From the NCBI GenBank assembly GCA_009841265.1, contig VXMB01000007.1, forward strand, positions 472,163 to 536,162: a stretch of DNA of 64,000 nucleotides, given 5' to 3'. Of this stretch, positions 32,902 through 42,189 are shown one piece after another. Numbering within the stretch: the stretch's first letter is position 1; every line of letters begins with the position of its first letter. The translations under genes were made by a program, and so were the position numbers. Under the pieces are notes generated by a model. It had not been told where the DNA came from, made no database searches, and saw only the letters and a list, made by a program, of their open reading frames with translations. The stretch comes from Gemmatimonadota bacterium (GTDB lineage Bacteria; JAAXHH01).

Positions 32902-33756
32902 ATGAGACTTTGCCTGGATAGTTTCGTCCCGCCTCTCGACCGGATCACGAAGGGAACCGCAAGCTGGGTCAGGGAGCTGGGTTTCTCCGTCGTGGGCGTG
33001 GACCTGGAACCGGCCGTGCCGGTCGATGCGAACGCCTGTCGCGCAGTCCGCGAGATCCTCGAGCGGGAAGGCGTCTCCATCGGACAGGTCTGGAGCGTGG
33101 GCACGCCGCTCGTGCGTCCGGATCCCGATGATTCCGCGACCCATCTCGAGGTCCTGCGCGAGCGCGTGCCCCTGGCCGCGGCTCTCGGCTGCCGGGTGCT
33201 GCTCACGGAGGCCGGCGGCATGCACCCGGCGAACGCCTGGTATCCCCACCCGGAGAACCACGGCGAAGAAGCGCTGGCACGCCTCGTCGCGGCGTTGAAG
33301 GACGTCGCGCCCTTCGCCGCGGACCACGGCGTTATCATCGCGCCGGAGATGTCGCTGATGACGATCCTGTCTACGGTAGCCCGGGCGGAAGCCATGGTCG
33401 CGGAAGTCGGCCACCCCGGCGTCGGGATCAACTTCGATCCCGCCAACATCCTGGATCCCCTGTCCCTGTTCGATTCCGGTGCGTTCGTGAACGACGCCTT
33501 CGACCGCCTGGGAAGCCGCATCGTGAACGTCCACGCCAAAGACGCGGCGGCCCGGGACGTGCCGCTCATCGTGCATCTCGAGGAACGGCCCGCCGGGCAG
33601 GGCGTGCTGGACTACGATCGCCTGTTGCGCCGCGCGGCATCCCTGCCGGAGTGGACGTGCATCGTCGTGGAGCACCTGGCCGATTACGGACAGGTGGATG
33701 TGGTGAGGCGGTTCCTGGTGGAATCGGCCGAAAAGGCGAGCGTGCGGTTCGAGTAA
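32902..33756 (+). CDS. Sugar phosphate isomerase/epimerase family TIM barrel
   Basis: A 284-residue AP-endonuclease-2-type barrel with metal ligands typical of sugar epimerases: VLLTEAGGMHP, HGVIIAPEMS, GVGINFDPANILD (Asp), VNVHAKDAA (His) and IVLVEH-like HLA at the end. ATG 32902 has no clear ribosome-binding site. It may act with the neighbouring PhyH or amino-sugar genes, but no substrate can be assigned. Confidence 0.85.
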   Translation: MRLCLDSFVPPLDRITKGTASWVRELGFSVVGVDLEPAVPVDANACRAVREILEREGVSIGQVWSVGTPLVRPDPDDSATHLEVLRERVPLAAALGCRVLLTEAGGMHPANAWYPHPENHGEEALARLVAALKDVAPFAADHGVIIAPEMSLMTILSTVARAEAMVAEVGHPGVGINFDPANILDPLSLFDSGAFVNDAFDRLGSRIVNVHAKDAAARDVPLIVHLEERPAGQGVLDYDRLLRRAASLPEWTCIVVEHLADYGQVDVVRRFLVESAEKASVRFE

Positions 33757-33836
33757 CCGGCCGCGGGTGACCTCCCGGCTCGGGACAGGTTGGTGCGCTG
33801 CGCGGTGCCGGCATCATGGGCAACCGGCCGCGGGTG
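33755..33836. repeat. 15-bp direct repeat at the isomerase 3' end
   Basis: AACCGGCCGCGGGTG occurs at 33755-33769, overlapping the isomerase stop, and again at 33822-33836, immediately before the PhyH stop. Confidence 0.75.
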
Positions 33837-33840
33837 GCTC

Positions 33841-34812
33841 CTACGCGCAGAGCTCGTGGTCTTTGCTCCACCGGTTGAAGGACGGGTTGGGCAGACCGGC
33901 GAGGGCGTCCCTGGCATCCAGCCACATCTGGTTCCAGGCCACGGGATCAGTCAGGATACGCTCCGGGTTGGCCGAACTGCGGGCCACGAATCCGGGAAAA
34001 GCGCCTCGTCCCGACGCCTGGCCGATGGGGTTGTAGCGCAGGTCGTAGCTCCACCGGATCTCGTTGCTCTTGTTGGGCAGCGACGAGTGGCAGGTGTGCT
34101 TGTGCAGGAACAGGACGTCGCCGGGCTTTGTCGGCTGGGGAACGGCCGTGGACCGGTCCTTTACCTTCTCGGGGATTTCGAGGCCCCAGATATCGGGACA
34201 GTGGTGAAGCAGCCCGTCGCGGTGGCTTTCGGGGATGACGGCCAGGCATCCCTGGTCGACGGTCGCCTCCTTCAGCGAAAACCAGACCGTCAGCATGTCA
34301 GTGTCGTCGGCCTCTTTCGTGACGACGCCGTTGTCCTGGTGCCACGGGGATATTCCGAGTTGAATGCGACCCGTGTTGGGGTTGATCGGCGTCAGGTGCT
34401 CGGGCAGCTTGATGCGCACGTGCTGGACCGGGTTGGAGTAGATCTCCGGACCGATGAAGCACTCCACGGCGTCAAGCAGCCGGGGGTTGGTCAGGACGTT
34501 GAACACCGCGGGACCGCACCAGAACGGTGTGTCTTCCTTGATATTACCCTGGGGCAGGGTGAAATCGAAATACTGCTGGTGTACCATGCCGCTCTCACCC
34601 CAGACTTTCGTGATGCGTTCGCCGAACGGCAGGTCTTCGTACCTGGATTCGATTCTACCAGCCAGGAAGAGCTCTTCCGCCAGTTGATCGAGCACGGTTC
34701 CGTACTCCTCGATCACGGGGTCGAGTACAGATTCCTGGTCCAGCAGGCCCCGCACCATCAGGTATCCCTGGTCTTCGAAGAAGGCCATCTGTTCGTCGGA
34801 AATGGGTGACAT
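33841..34812 (-). CDS. Phytanoyl-CoA dioxygenase (PhyH) family protein
   Basis: A 323-residue Fe(II)/2-oxoglutarate oxygenase. Iron ligands are visible as WHQD (HxD, about 151-154) and a distal His in KHTCHSSLPNKS (about 245), with a 2OG-binding Arg in EIRWSYDLRY. ATG 34812 has AGGGAGG upstream. Substrate unknown; family members oxidise diverse metabolites. A second, shorter PhyH is at 61.2 kb. Confidence 0.9.
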   Translation of the reverse strand: MSPISDEQMAFFEDQGYLMVRGLLDQESVLDPVIEEYGTVLDQLAEELFLAGRIESRYEDLPFGERITKVWGESGMVHQQYFDFTLPQGNIKEDTPFWCGPAVFNVLTNPRLLDAVECFIGPEIYSNPVQHVRIKLPEHLTPINPNTGRIQLGISPWHQDNGVVTKEADDTDMLTVWFSLKEATVDQGCLAVIPESHRDGLLHHCPDIWGLEIPEKVKDRSTAVPQPTKPGDVLFLHKHTCHSSLPNKSNEIRWSYDLRYNPIGQASGRGAFPGFVARSSANPERILTDPVAWNQMWLDARDALAGLPNPSFNRWSKDHELCA

Positions 34813-34924
34813 TACAACCTCCCTATCGCCTTTCGCCGGGGTCTGGCGGGTCGTCCGCGTCAGGACGCGTCAACATATAGACAAGAATTCGGCGCGTCAG
34901 CGGTATATTCTGGGTGGAACCGGG

Positions 34925-34971
34925 TTCGACGTTATACTATTCATATTGTATAGTCGGCAAGTATAGTCGGC
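34925..34971 (+). promoter_or_regulatory. Promoter-like region with direct repeats upstream of the ECF sigma gene
   Basis: TTCGAC (34925-34930) then TATAGT (34949-34954) after 18 bases. GTATAGTCGGC is directly repeated at 34948-34958 and 34961-34971. ACTAT/ATAGT arms (34936-34954) also form an inverted repeat. The ECF start is about 140 bases downstream. Promoter strength or operator function is uncertain. Confidence 0.4.
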
Positions 34972-35110
34972 CGGTCATATTATAGCGGCCGTTCGGACCG
35001 CGCGCAAGGGAAGATGGTTCGCGGTTCTCGATAGCGGTTCCATAAATTCGCAACCGGTGTTTGTGTTGGCGGCGCCCGCGTCGTGCCCGATCCGCCGCAT
35101 TGACTGAAAG

Positions 35111-35701
35111 GTGCCGTTGACCGTGGCCGAAAACCATCGATCTGGACCGGGACGGGATGATGCGCCGGATGACCGGCAGGAGGTCTTTCAAAGGCTCTTC
35201 GACGCGTGGCACGGACGCATCTACCAGACCTGCTTCCGGCTCATGGGACACCCGCAGGAGGCGGAGGACATCACCCAGGACGTTTTCGTACGGGCCATGC
35301 AGGCTTACGACCGGTTCCGGGGCGACGCCGACCCGGGCACGTGGCTTTACCGTATCGCGGTGAACCAGTGCCTCAACGTCCGGCGCCGAAAACGCCGGCT
35401 GCAGTGGCTGGCCCTGGACTTCTGGAACGAGGGCGTTGACGAGACGACATCGACCGGAGACCGAAGCGGCGGTGTCGAGGACGCACTTCAGCAGACGGAC
35501 CGGGAGCGCATCGTCGGGAAGGCTATCGACGCGCTCCCCGAACGGCAGCGCACGGCCCTGATCCTCTCTCATTTCGAGCGCATGTCCTACAAGTCTATCG
35601 CCGAAGCCATGGACTGCACGCCTTCCGCGGTGGAGTCCCTGCTGCACCGGGCCAAGACCAATCTCGCCAGGCGCCTGCGGCCGCACCTGGGCGAGCTGTG
35701 A
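35111..35701 (+). CDS. ECF-type RNA polymerase sigma factor (RpoE-like)
   Basis: A 196-residue sigma with region 2 (WHGRIYQTCFRLMGHPQEAEDITQDVFVRAM, about 33-63), the conserved DPGTWLYRIAVNQCLN, and region 4 (DALPERQRTALILSHFERMSYKSIAEAMDCTPSAVESLLHRAK, about 142-184). GTG 35111 sits close to a GAAAGG; TTG 35117 and GTG 35123 are alternative starts. The downstream anti-sigma, Spy-like and RND genes suggest it controls an envelope-stress/efflux regulon. Confidence 0.93.
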   Translation: MPLTVAENHRSGPGRDDAPDDRQEVFQRLFDAWHGRIYQTCFRLMGHPQEAEDITQDVFVRAMQAYDRFRGDADPGTWLYRIAVNQCLNVRRRKRRLQWLALDFWNEGVDETTSTGDRSGGVEDALQQTDRERIVGKAIDALPERQRTALILSHFERMSYKSIAEAMDCTPSAVESLLHRAKTNLARRLRPHLGEL

Positions 35702-35872
35702 TTCGTTCGCGCGGCCCCGCCGCAATACGTGGGCCGGTCCAGCCGCATCGAGTTGCACAAAAAACGAATGGATCGGGTGATCGGGTTGTCTAAGCGTACA
35801 GATAGGGACAGTCAGTGAAGCGACCGCACCGTCCCACGGACCCACAGGATCATCAACAGGCGGGCGAACATC

Positions 35873-36367
35873 ATGAATCAACGGTACTTCGAAGACCGGA
35901 TCATGCTCTATATCGACGGAGATCTTCCGCCCGATGAAAGGACCCGGTATGAAGAATACCTGCGTACCCATCCGCGATACCGCGAGCGGGTCGACGCGCT
36001 TCGTCAGGCCTGGAATTCGGATAACCTGCTGAACGTGACCGGGCCTACCCTGCGGCTGCGTACGCGTTTCGAGGCCGCGCTCCGGGGCGAAGACATCATC
36101 GAAACCGGCCCGACAGTGGGGACGCGGATCGCCTGGCTTGCCCGTCCGGCGCTGATGGCCGTTACGCTGGTCGCGGGCATCCTGATCGGGACCTATCTCG
36201 GCAGCGGCACCAACGGAGATATGGCGGGGATCGAACCGTTACCCGTGCAAACCGGCGTAGTGGCTTACTCTTTTGCCAATGACCTGCAGGAAATCTCATC
36301 CGAGCCGGTGGAACAGGAATTCCTGCTGCTGGACTGGGTCGAAACAGGGGACGATACCGGACGATGA
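35873..36367 (+). CDS. Putative transmembrane anti-sigma factor
   Basis: A 164-residue protein with a short N-terminal helical domain (about 5-60: EDRIMLYIDGDLPPDERTRYEEYLRTHP) like the anti-sigma zinc-finger families. It lacks the usual HxxxCxxC, so a non-zinc variant is likely. One transmembrane helix is at about residues 92-110, with a small periplasmic tail. It follows the ECF gene by 171 bases and overlaps the next gene by four bases (ATGA). Function is from context and layout. Confidence 0.7.
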   Translation: MNQRYFEDRIMLYIDGDLPPDERTRYEEYLRTHPRYRERVDALRQAWNSDNLLNVTGPTLRLRTRFEAALRGEDIIETGPTVGTRIAWLARPALMAVTLVAGILIGTYLGSGTNGDMAGIEPLPVQTGVVAYSFANDLQEISSEPVEQEFLLLDWVETGDDTGR

Positions 36368-36822
36368 AGAAGAAGCTGATCATATGGGGCGTGGTCCTGC
36401 TGACGGTCATCAACCTGGCTTCGCTGGCGACGCGCGCATACCATCGCTGGGGCGACGACGAGCGCCGCAGCCGGGAGGACCGGCGCGAGGCAAGGATGTC
36501 CATCACCGAACGGCTCGGCCTCACCGAGGCCCAGGTGGAACAGGTCAGGCAGATGCGGACCGAACTCGGAGATCAACTGACGCCCTACCGGGATGGTTAC
36601 CGTGAAAAACGGGACCAGTTGTACGATCTGCTCATGGCGCCGGACGTCGACCGCGGGGAGATCGACCGGGTCAAGGCGCAGATGGATTCGCTCCAGGCGG
36701 AGCGGGAAGCCATCGTCTTCGACTACATCGTGGCACACAAGGAAGTGCTTACCCCGGAGCAGCAGACGGAATTCTTCACCATGATCAAGGAGCGGTTCCG
36801 AAGCGGATACCGTCGTAGATAG
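36364..36822 (+). CDS. Spy/CpxP-like periplasmic protein
   Basis: A 152-residue protein with an N-terminal signal/anchor segment (about 4-20) and an all-helical charged domain carrying two LTxxQ motifs, LTEAQ (about 53) and LTPEQ (about 133), the hallmark of Spy/CpxP chaperones and CnrX/ZraP-type sensors. No clear metal-ligand His cluster is present. Its start overlaps the anti-sigma stop, so they are coupled; it likely modulates envelope stress signalling or chaperones periplasmic proteins. Confidence 0.83.
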   Translation: MKKKLIIWGVVLLTVINLASLATRAYHRWGDDERRSREDRREARMSITERLGLTEAQVEQVRQMRTELGDQLTPYRDGYREKRDQLYDLLMAPDVDRGEIDRVKAQMDSLQAEREAIVFDYIVAHKEVLTPEQQTEFFTMIKERFRSGYRRR

Positions 36823-36939
36823 CGGGGCCGGCCGCGTGTGTGCCCGGGAAAGCCTGGAGGGCGTCGGAAAAAACCCGCGGCGCAGCTGGGAAGACGTTGA
36901 AACCGGATTGTGAAGGATCTACCATCGGAGGAGCAGTTC

Positions 36940-38364
36940 ATGTTCAAGCGGCTTGGGATAAGTAAACTGGCGTACTGGCCCGTTGTGCTGGCGATCGCAG
37001 GCGTCCTCGCCTGCGGCGGCGGTGAGGAGGAGTCGGAAGACGCTGCGCAGAATCAGCGCGGCGGCCGGCCCGGGATGGGCGCCATGGCGCGTACCGGCGC
37101 TTCCATACCGGTGGAGGTGAAGACCGTGGGCCGCGGCAACATCGCCGCGACGCTGCTGACCTACACGTCCCTCGAGGCGGAGCGGCACGTGGACGTGGTC
37201 TCGCGCACGCAGGGGCTCGTGAAGTCGATCCTGGTCGAGGAGGGAGACCGGGTGACGGAGGGGCAGCCGCTGGCCCAGCTCGACACCGACGCGCTGGAAT
37301 TGACGCTCAGGGAGCGGGAAGTGAACATGAACAGCCTGGAATCGAACTACAAGCGGTCCCAGGAACTGTTGGAGCAGGAGTTGCTCAGCAGCCAGGAATT
37401 CGAGCAGACCAAGTTCCAGTACGAGGCCGCCGCGACCCAGTACGAGTCGGCGAAGCTTCAACTGGAATACGCCACGATCCGCAGCCCTTTCTCAGGCATC
37501 GTCACGGAGCGGCTGGTCGAGGTCGGCAACCTGGTGAACGCGAATGACGTGGTATTCCGGACGGCGGACCTCGATCCGCTGCTCGCCCGCATTCACGTGC
37601 CCGAGAAGGACATCGGACAGGTTCGGCCGGGGCAGTCGGTGCGCATCAACGTGGAAGGGTCTGACCAAACCCACACGGGCCGGGTCGCTCTGATCAGTCC
37701 CATCGTGGATCCCGAGAGCGGCACGGTAAAGGTCACGGTGGAAATCCGGGACCGGATGGGCACGTTGAGACCGGGCATGTTTACCACGGTGAACCTGGTG
37801 ATCGCGATCCAGGAGAACGTGCTGCAGGTCGAGAAGAAGGCCCTGGTAGCCGAGGCCGAGGGATCCTACGCCTTCCTGTTCCAGGACGGTACGGCCGAAA
37901 AACGGCTCCTTGAAATCGGCATCGCGGAAGGGGATTACGTGGAGGTGCTGTCGGGTCTGTCAGACGGCGACTCCATCATCACCGTGGGCCAGGAGGGGCT
38001 CCGAAACGGCGCGCCCGTTCGCATCGCGGGACAGATACCGCCCGCCGCGGAAGGCATGGGCGGTGGACCGGCGGGCATGGGCGGTTCAGCCGGTGAAGCG
38101 TCCCAGGCGCCCGCCGCGCGGCCGGCGAGCGCAGGAGAAGGAACCGGCGGCCAGCCAGGCGGGATGGGCGGCGGACGCATGATGGCCATGGACCTAGACC
38201 AGATGAAGGAGCGGATGTTCCAGAACCCGGACATCAAGGCGGCTTATGACAAGCAGGTGGAAGAAGATCCGAGCTTCGCGGAAGACGAAGAAAGGCAACG
38301 TACGTTCCTTATCCAGCAGATGCGCCAGATGCGTGCGCAGCGCGGAGGGGGACGGCAGCAGTAA
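36940..38364 (+). CDS. RND efflux periplasmic adaptor (membrane fusion lipoprotein)
   Basis: A 474-residue AcrA/HlyD-type adaptor. Lipobox LAC sits near residue 22. It is followed by the biotinyl-lipoyl fold, a helical hairpin (ELLEQELLSSQEFEQTKFQYE), the second lipoyl half (ATIRSPFSGIVTERLVEVGNLV) and beta-barrel/MP domains. The C-terminus (about 375-474) is unusual: a Gly/Met-rich low-complexity stretch followed by a charged helix. ATG 36940 has GGAGGAG upstream. It connects the RND pump to an outer-membrane channel, which is not encoded here. Confidence 0.92.
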   Translation: MFKRLGISKLAYWPVVLAIAGVLACGGGEEESEDAAQNQRGGRPGMGAMARTGASIPVEVKTVGRGNIAATLLTYTSLEAERHVDVVSRTQGLVKSILVEEGDRVTEGQPLAQLDTDALELTLREREVNMNSLESNYKRSQELLEQELLSSQEFEQTKFQYEAAATQYESAKLQLEYATIRSPFSGIVTERLVEVGNLVNANDVVFRTADLDPLLARIHVPEKDIGQVRPGQSVRINVEGSDQTHTGRVALISPIVDPESGTVKVTVEIRDRMGTLRPGMFTTVNLVIAIQENVLQVEKKALVAEAEGSYAFLFQDGTAEKRLLEIGIAEGDYVEVLSGLSDGDSIITVGQEGLRNGAPVRIAGQIPPAAEGMGGGPAGMGGSAGEASQAPAARPASAGEGTGGQPGGMGGGRMMAMDLDQMKERMFQNPDIKAAYDKQVEEDPSFAEDEERQRTFLIQQMRQMRAQRGGGRQQ

Positions 38365-38406
38365 CATGTACGCTCTATCAACTTTCACATTCGTGGGAGG
38401 TGAGTC

Positions 38407-38871
38407 ATGCGTTGTTTGATCATTGCACTCATATTGGTGATTGCATTACCGGCCGCGGCCCAGGACGATCAGAAACTCGAGGAACTGATCCAGCGGTCCC
38501 TGACCTTGGAAAGCCCCGATCCGGCCAAGCTGGAAGAGGTCGAAAAACAGTTTCGGACCGCCTATGCGAAGCTGCACGAACTGTGCAACTGCGAACCGGC
38601 CGATATAGGCGAGGTGCTGGCCACTGCATGGGATGAAGTGCGGAAGGCGGAATTCAAGGACGGTTTCCTCGAGACGGTCGAGATGTTTCAACTGACGCTG
38701 GACGGCGTTCGCAGCGAGCTGGATTCGGCCGGCGCATACACGCCGTCGCTTCAGATATGTCAGCAGTATGCAGACCTCTACGTCTCTGCCCGCCGCGAGG
38801 CGCCGACCATGGATGACGCGCGAAAGGCCCTGGTCGAGATGATCCACAATCTGATCGGCGACGAGCATTGA
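38407..38871 (+). CDS. Small periplasmic protein of unknown function
   Basis: A 154-residue protein with a clear signal peptide (cleavage likely after AAA near 19) and an otherwise helical, acidic domain with three Cys residues (CNCEP and a later C). No family recognised. It is between the adaptor and first RND gene with short gaps, so it is probably part of the efflux operon, perhaps an accessory or heavy-metal-responsive factor. Confidence 0.65.
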   Translation: MRCLIIALILVIALPAAAQDDQKLEELIQRSLTLESPDPAKLEEVEKQFRTAYAKLHELCNCEPADIGEVLATAWDEVRKAEFKDGFLETVEMFQLTLDGVRSELDSAGAYTPSLQICQQYADLYVSARREAPTMDDARKALVEMIHNLIGDEH

Positions 38872-38898
38872 AACGAAAGGTAATACGGTAGAGGATTC

Positions 38899-41800
38899 AT
38901 GAAAATCATCGGTTTCTCCATCGGCAGGCCCGTCACGATCATCATGCTGATGACGGCGATGCTGCTCTTCGGTACCATCGCCTTCTCGCGGCTGCCCATC
39001 AATCTGCTCCCGGACATCACGTACCCGACCCTTACGGTGCGCACCGAGTACGTCGGCGCCGCGCCGAACGAGATCGAGAACCTCATTTCCGAGCCCATCG
39101 AAGAGGCGGTGGGCGTGGTGACCGGCGTGGTGCGCGTCAGCTCCATTTCCCGCCCCGAGCGGTCCGACGTCATCCTGGAGTTCGAGTGGGGCACCAACAT
39201 GGATTTCGCCAGCCTGAACGTGCGGGAGAAAATCGACCTGCTCAACCTGCCCCAGGCGGCGGAGAAACCCATCCTCCTCCGGTTCGACCCGAGCCTCGAT
39301 CCGATCCTGCGTATCGCGCTGTCCGGCAACGAAAGCCTCACCGCCCTTCGGATCATGGCGGAAGAGGAGATCAAGCGCGAGCTGGAAGCCCTCGAGGGCG
39401 TCGCCGCCGTCAAGATCAGCGGCGGCCTGGAAGAGGAAATCCACGTGGAGCTGGACGAGTCCAGACTGGCCAGCCTCGGCATACCCATCACCCAGGTGGC
39501 CACCCGGCTCGAGCAGGAGAACGTCAATCTCGCGGGCGGCACCATTAAGGACGGCGAGACGGAATACCTGGTGCGCATCCTGAACGAGTTCCAGGCCGTG
39601 GACGAGATCGGCGACATCATCGTCGGGCAGGTCAACACCGTGCCCATCCTGCTTTCCGACGTCGCCTCGGTGACGAAAAGTCACAAGGAACGCAAGCTTT
39701 CCGCGCGGATCGACGGCCGGGAGAGCATCGAGATCGCCATCTACAAGGAAGCCGGGACCAATACGATACAGGTGGGGCGCGTGGTCAAGGACCGGTTGGA
39801 TTCGGTGCGGGAGACCGTGGCGGGACTCACCTCCGGGGTGAACCTGGAAGTCGTCTTCGACCAGTCGATCTTCATCCAGCAGTCGGTGGACGAGGTGCTC
39901 AAGACGGCCATTTACGGCGGTATCCTCGCCATCCTGGTCCTGTACCTGTTCCTGCGCAGCTCGAGCAGTCTCATCATCGGCGTGTCCATCCCGATCTCGG
40001 TGGTCACCACCTTTTTCTTCCTCTACGCCTTCGACGTCTCGTTGAACATCATGTCCCTCGGCGGCCTGGCCCTGGGGGTGGGGATGCTGGTGGACAACTC
40101 CATCGTGGTCCTGGAAGGCATCGACCGGCACCGAAGGCGAGGGGGCGACCAGCCCGTTGCGGAACGGGTGCGCCTCGGCGCGTCCGAGGTCGGACAGGCC
40201 GTCGTGGCCGCGACGCTGACCACGGTGTGCGTATTCGTGCCTATCGTCTTCGTGGAAGGCATCGCCGGGCAGTTGTTCCGGGACCTGGCGCTGGCCGTTA
40301 CTTTTTCGCTTATCGTGGCCACCCTGGTGGCCGTAACCCTGATCCCGGTGATATCGTCGATCCTGCACCGCGAACGGGATGCGTTCGCGGATGACGGGGA
40401 CGACCTGTCCGCGCAGGATCCGGCCACGGCGATGGGAAAGATCCGGTCCGTGATCGGGACCGTCTGGACCGCATTCTCCCGTGGGCTGGGATACATCATT
40501 ACCGGCGTATTCTACCTCGTCAGGTGGGTGCTTTTCTCGGCCTGGGGACTGGTGCGCGTCCTGCTCTGGCCAGCGGGCTGGGTGTTCGACCGGATCTTCC
40601 CGGTCATCCGCCGGGCCTACCCGCCTTTCCTCCGCTGGGCCCTGGCCAACCGCGTGCTTACGCTGTTCACCGGGACCGCCCTGCTGGCGGGTTCCCTCTA
40701 TGTTGTCCCCACGATCGGCATCGAGCTGATCCCCCAGATGAGCCAGGGCGAGTTCTTCGTCAACGTGAAGCTGCCCGTGGGCACGCCGCTGCCTGTTACC
40801 GAGGACGCATTGAATCGCATGTCGGCGATCGCCCGGGACTACCCTGAAGTAAGCACGGTGTACGTGCTGGCGGGAACCATGGGCCAGTCCGGCGGCAACG
40901 CGGGCGAGGAGCGGGAAAACATCGGGCAGTTGCACATCCGGCTGGAACCGGGCCTTCGCGGCGCGGTGGAAGAGGACGTCATGAACCGCCTGCGGGACAG
41001 CTTCGCGCCCATTCCGGGCATCGAGGCGCCCGAGTTCGCCCGTCCCGCGCTCTTCAGCTTCAAGAACCCGGTGGAGGTGGAAGTCAGCGGGTACAACCTG
41101 ACCCGGCTCACGGAAGTCTCCGAGGAACTCGCGGCGGAGATGTCCACGGTACCCGGCCTGACCGACGTGAAAGCCAGCATGGAGGGCGGGAACCCGGAAG
41201 TGCAGATCCTTTTCGACCGCCGGAAGCTCGCCAACCTGGGGCTCAACCTGGGCACGGTCACGCAGATCGTGCAGAACAAGGTCCAGGGCAACGTGGCCAC
41301 GGAGCTCACCCGCCGCGACCGGAAGATCGACATCCGCGTGTGGGCGGAGGACGAGACCCGGCTGAGCCTGGACGCCATCCGGCGGCTGGTGGTGAACCCG
41401 GAGGGCACGGTGCCCGTGCCGCTGGCGGCCGTGGCGGAAGTCCGCGTCGCCCAGGGTCCGAGCGAGATCCGGCGGGTCAACCAGCAGCGGGTGGCCATCG
41501 TGTCCGCGGGTCTTACGGACCGTTCGCTCGGCGATGCGGCTGAAGACATCCAGGGGATCATAGACGGCTTCATGCTGCCCATCGATTTCGTCGTGGGCAT
41601 CAAGGGGCAGAACGAGGAAATGCAGGTGGCCTTCGCGAGCCTGCAGTTCGCCATTCTGCTCTCGATCTTTCTCGTCTACCTGGTCATGGCGTCCCAGTTC
41701 GAATCGCTGCTCCATCCCTTCGTGATCATGTTCACTTTCCCCTTCTCGATCATCGGCGTCGTCGCGACGCTGGTGCTCACGGGCCAGACGATCAGCGTCG

Positions 41801-42189
41801 TCGTGCTGATCGGGGTGATCATGCTCACCGGGATCGTGGTGAACAACGCTATCGTACTGGTGGATTATATCAACCAGTTGCGACGCGGGGGCACCGAACT
41901 GCAGGAGGCCATTGTCGAGGCGGCGCAGACGCGCCTCTGGCCCATCATGATGACGACGGCGACCACGGTCCTCGGCCTGCTTCCGATGGCCATCGGCGTC
42001 GGTGAAGGCGCCGAGTTGCGTGCGCCTATGGCCATCACCGTGATCGGTGGCCTGATCGCCGGAACGATGGTGACGCTGGTCCTGGTGCCGCTCATCTACA
42101 TGACGATCGAGTCGGCCATGGCAAGAGTGTACGGGCTGTTTACAAGAACCGCCGGGCAACCGGTGTCCCAGGAGGTGGTAGAGGCATGA
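38899..42189 (+). CDS. RND transporter inner-membrane pump 1 (HAE1/AcrB-like)
   Basis: A 1096-residue proton-driven efflux pump with the two-fold RND layout: one N-terminal helix, a periplasmic porter domain, helices 2-6 with VDNSIVVLEGIDRHRRR (about residues 400-415), a second porter domain and helices 8-12. It is about 60-70 residues longer than typical because of an extra hydrophobic segment (about 510-570) between the two halves. It ends in an ATGA overlap with the second RND gene, suggesting a heteromeric MdtBC-like pair. Confidence 0.94.
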   Translation: MKIIGFSIGRPVTIIMLMTAMLLFGTIAFSRLPINLLPDITYPTLTVRTEYVGAAPNEIENLISEPIEEAVGVVTGVVRVSSISRPERSDVILEFEWGTNMDFASLNVREKIDLLNLPQAAEKPILLRFDPSLDPILRIALSGNESLTALRIMAEEEIKRELEALEGVAAVKISGGLEEEIHVELDESRLASLGIPITQVATRLEQENVNLAGGTIKDGETEYLVRILNEFQAVDEIGDIIVGQVNTVPILLSDVASVTKSHKERKLSARIDGRESIEIAIYKEAGTNTIQVGRVVKDRLDSVRETVAGLTSGVNLEVVFDQSIFIQQSVDEVLKTAIYGGILAILVLYLFLRSSSSLIIGVSIPISVVTTFFFLYAFDVSLNIMSLGGLALGVGMLVDNSIVVLEGIDRHRRRGGDQPVAERVRLGASEVGQAVVAATLTTVCVFVPIVFVEGIAGQLFRDLALAVTFSLIVATLVAVTLIPVISSILHRERDAFADDGDDLSAQDPATAMGKIRSVIGTVWTAFSRGLGYIITGVFYLVRWVLFSAWGLVRVLLWPAGWVFDRIFPVIRRAYPPFLRWALANRVLTLFTGTALLAGSLYVVPTIGIELIPQMSQGEFFVNVKLPVGTPLPVTEDALNRMSAIARDYPEVSTVYVLAGTMGQSGGNAGEERENIGQLHIRLEPGLRGAVEEDVMNRLRDSFAPIPGIEAPEFARPALFSFKNPVEVEVSGYNLTRLTEVSEELAAEMSTVPGLTDVKASMEGGNPEVQILFDRRKLANLGLNLGTVTQIVQNKVQGNVATELTRRDRKIDIRVWAEDETRLSLDAIRRLVVNPEGTVPVPLAAVAEVRVAQGPSEIRRVNQQRVAIVSAGLTDRSLGDAAEDIQGIIDGFMLPIDFVVGIKGQNEEMQVAFASLQFAILLSIFLVYLVMASQFESLLHPFVIMFTFPFSIIGVVATLVLTGQTISVVVLIGVIMLTGIVVNNAIVLVDYINQLRRGGTELQEAIVEAAQTRLWPIMMTTATTVLGLLPMAIGVGEGAELRAPMAITVIGGLIAGTMVTLVLVPLIYMTIESAMARVYGLFTRTAGQPVSQEVVEA

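Noticed and set aside
38446-42159. A 1237-codon minus-strand frame opposite the RND pump
   Set aside because: Unusually long but strongly His/Asp/Arg-rich with no domain; it mirrors the codon bias of the RND gene.
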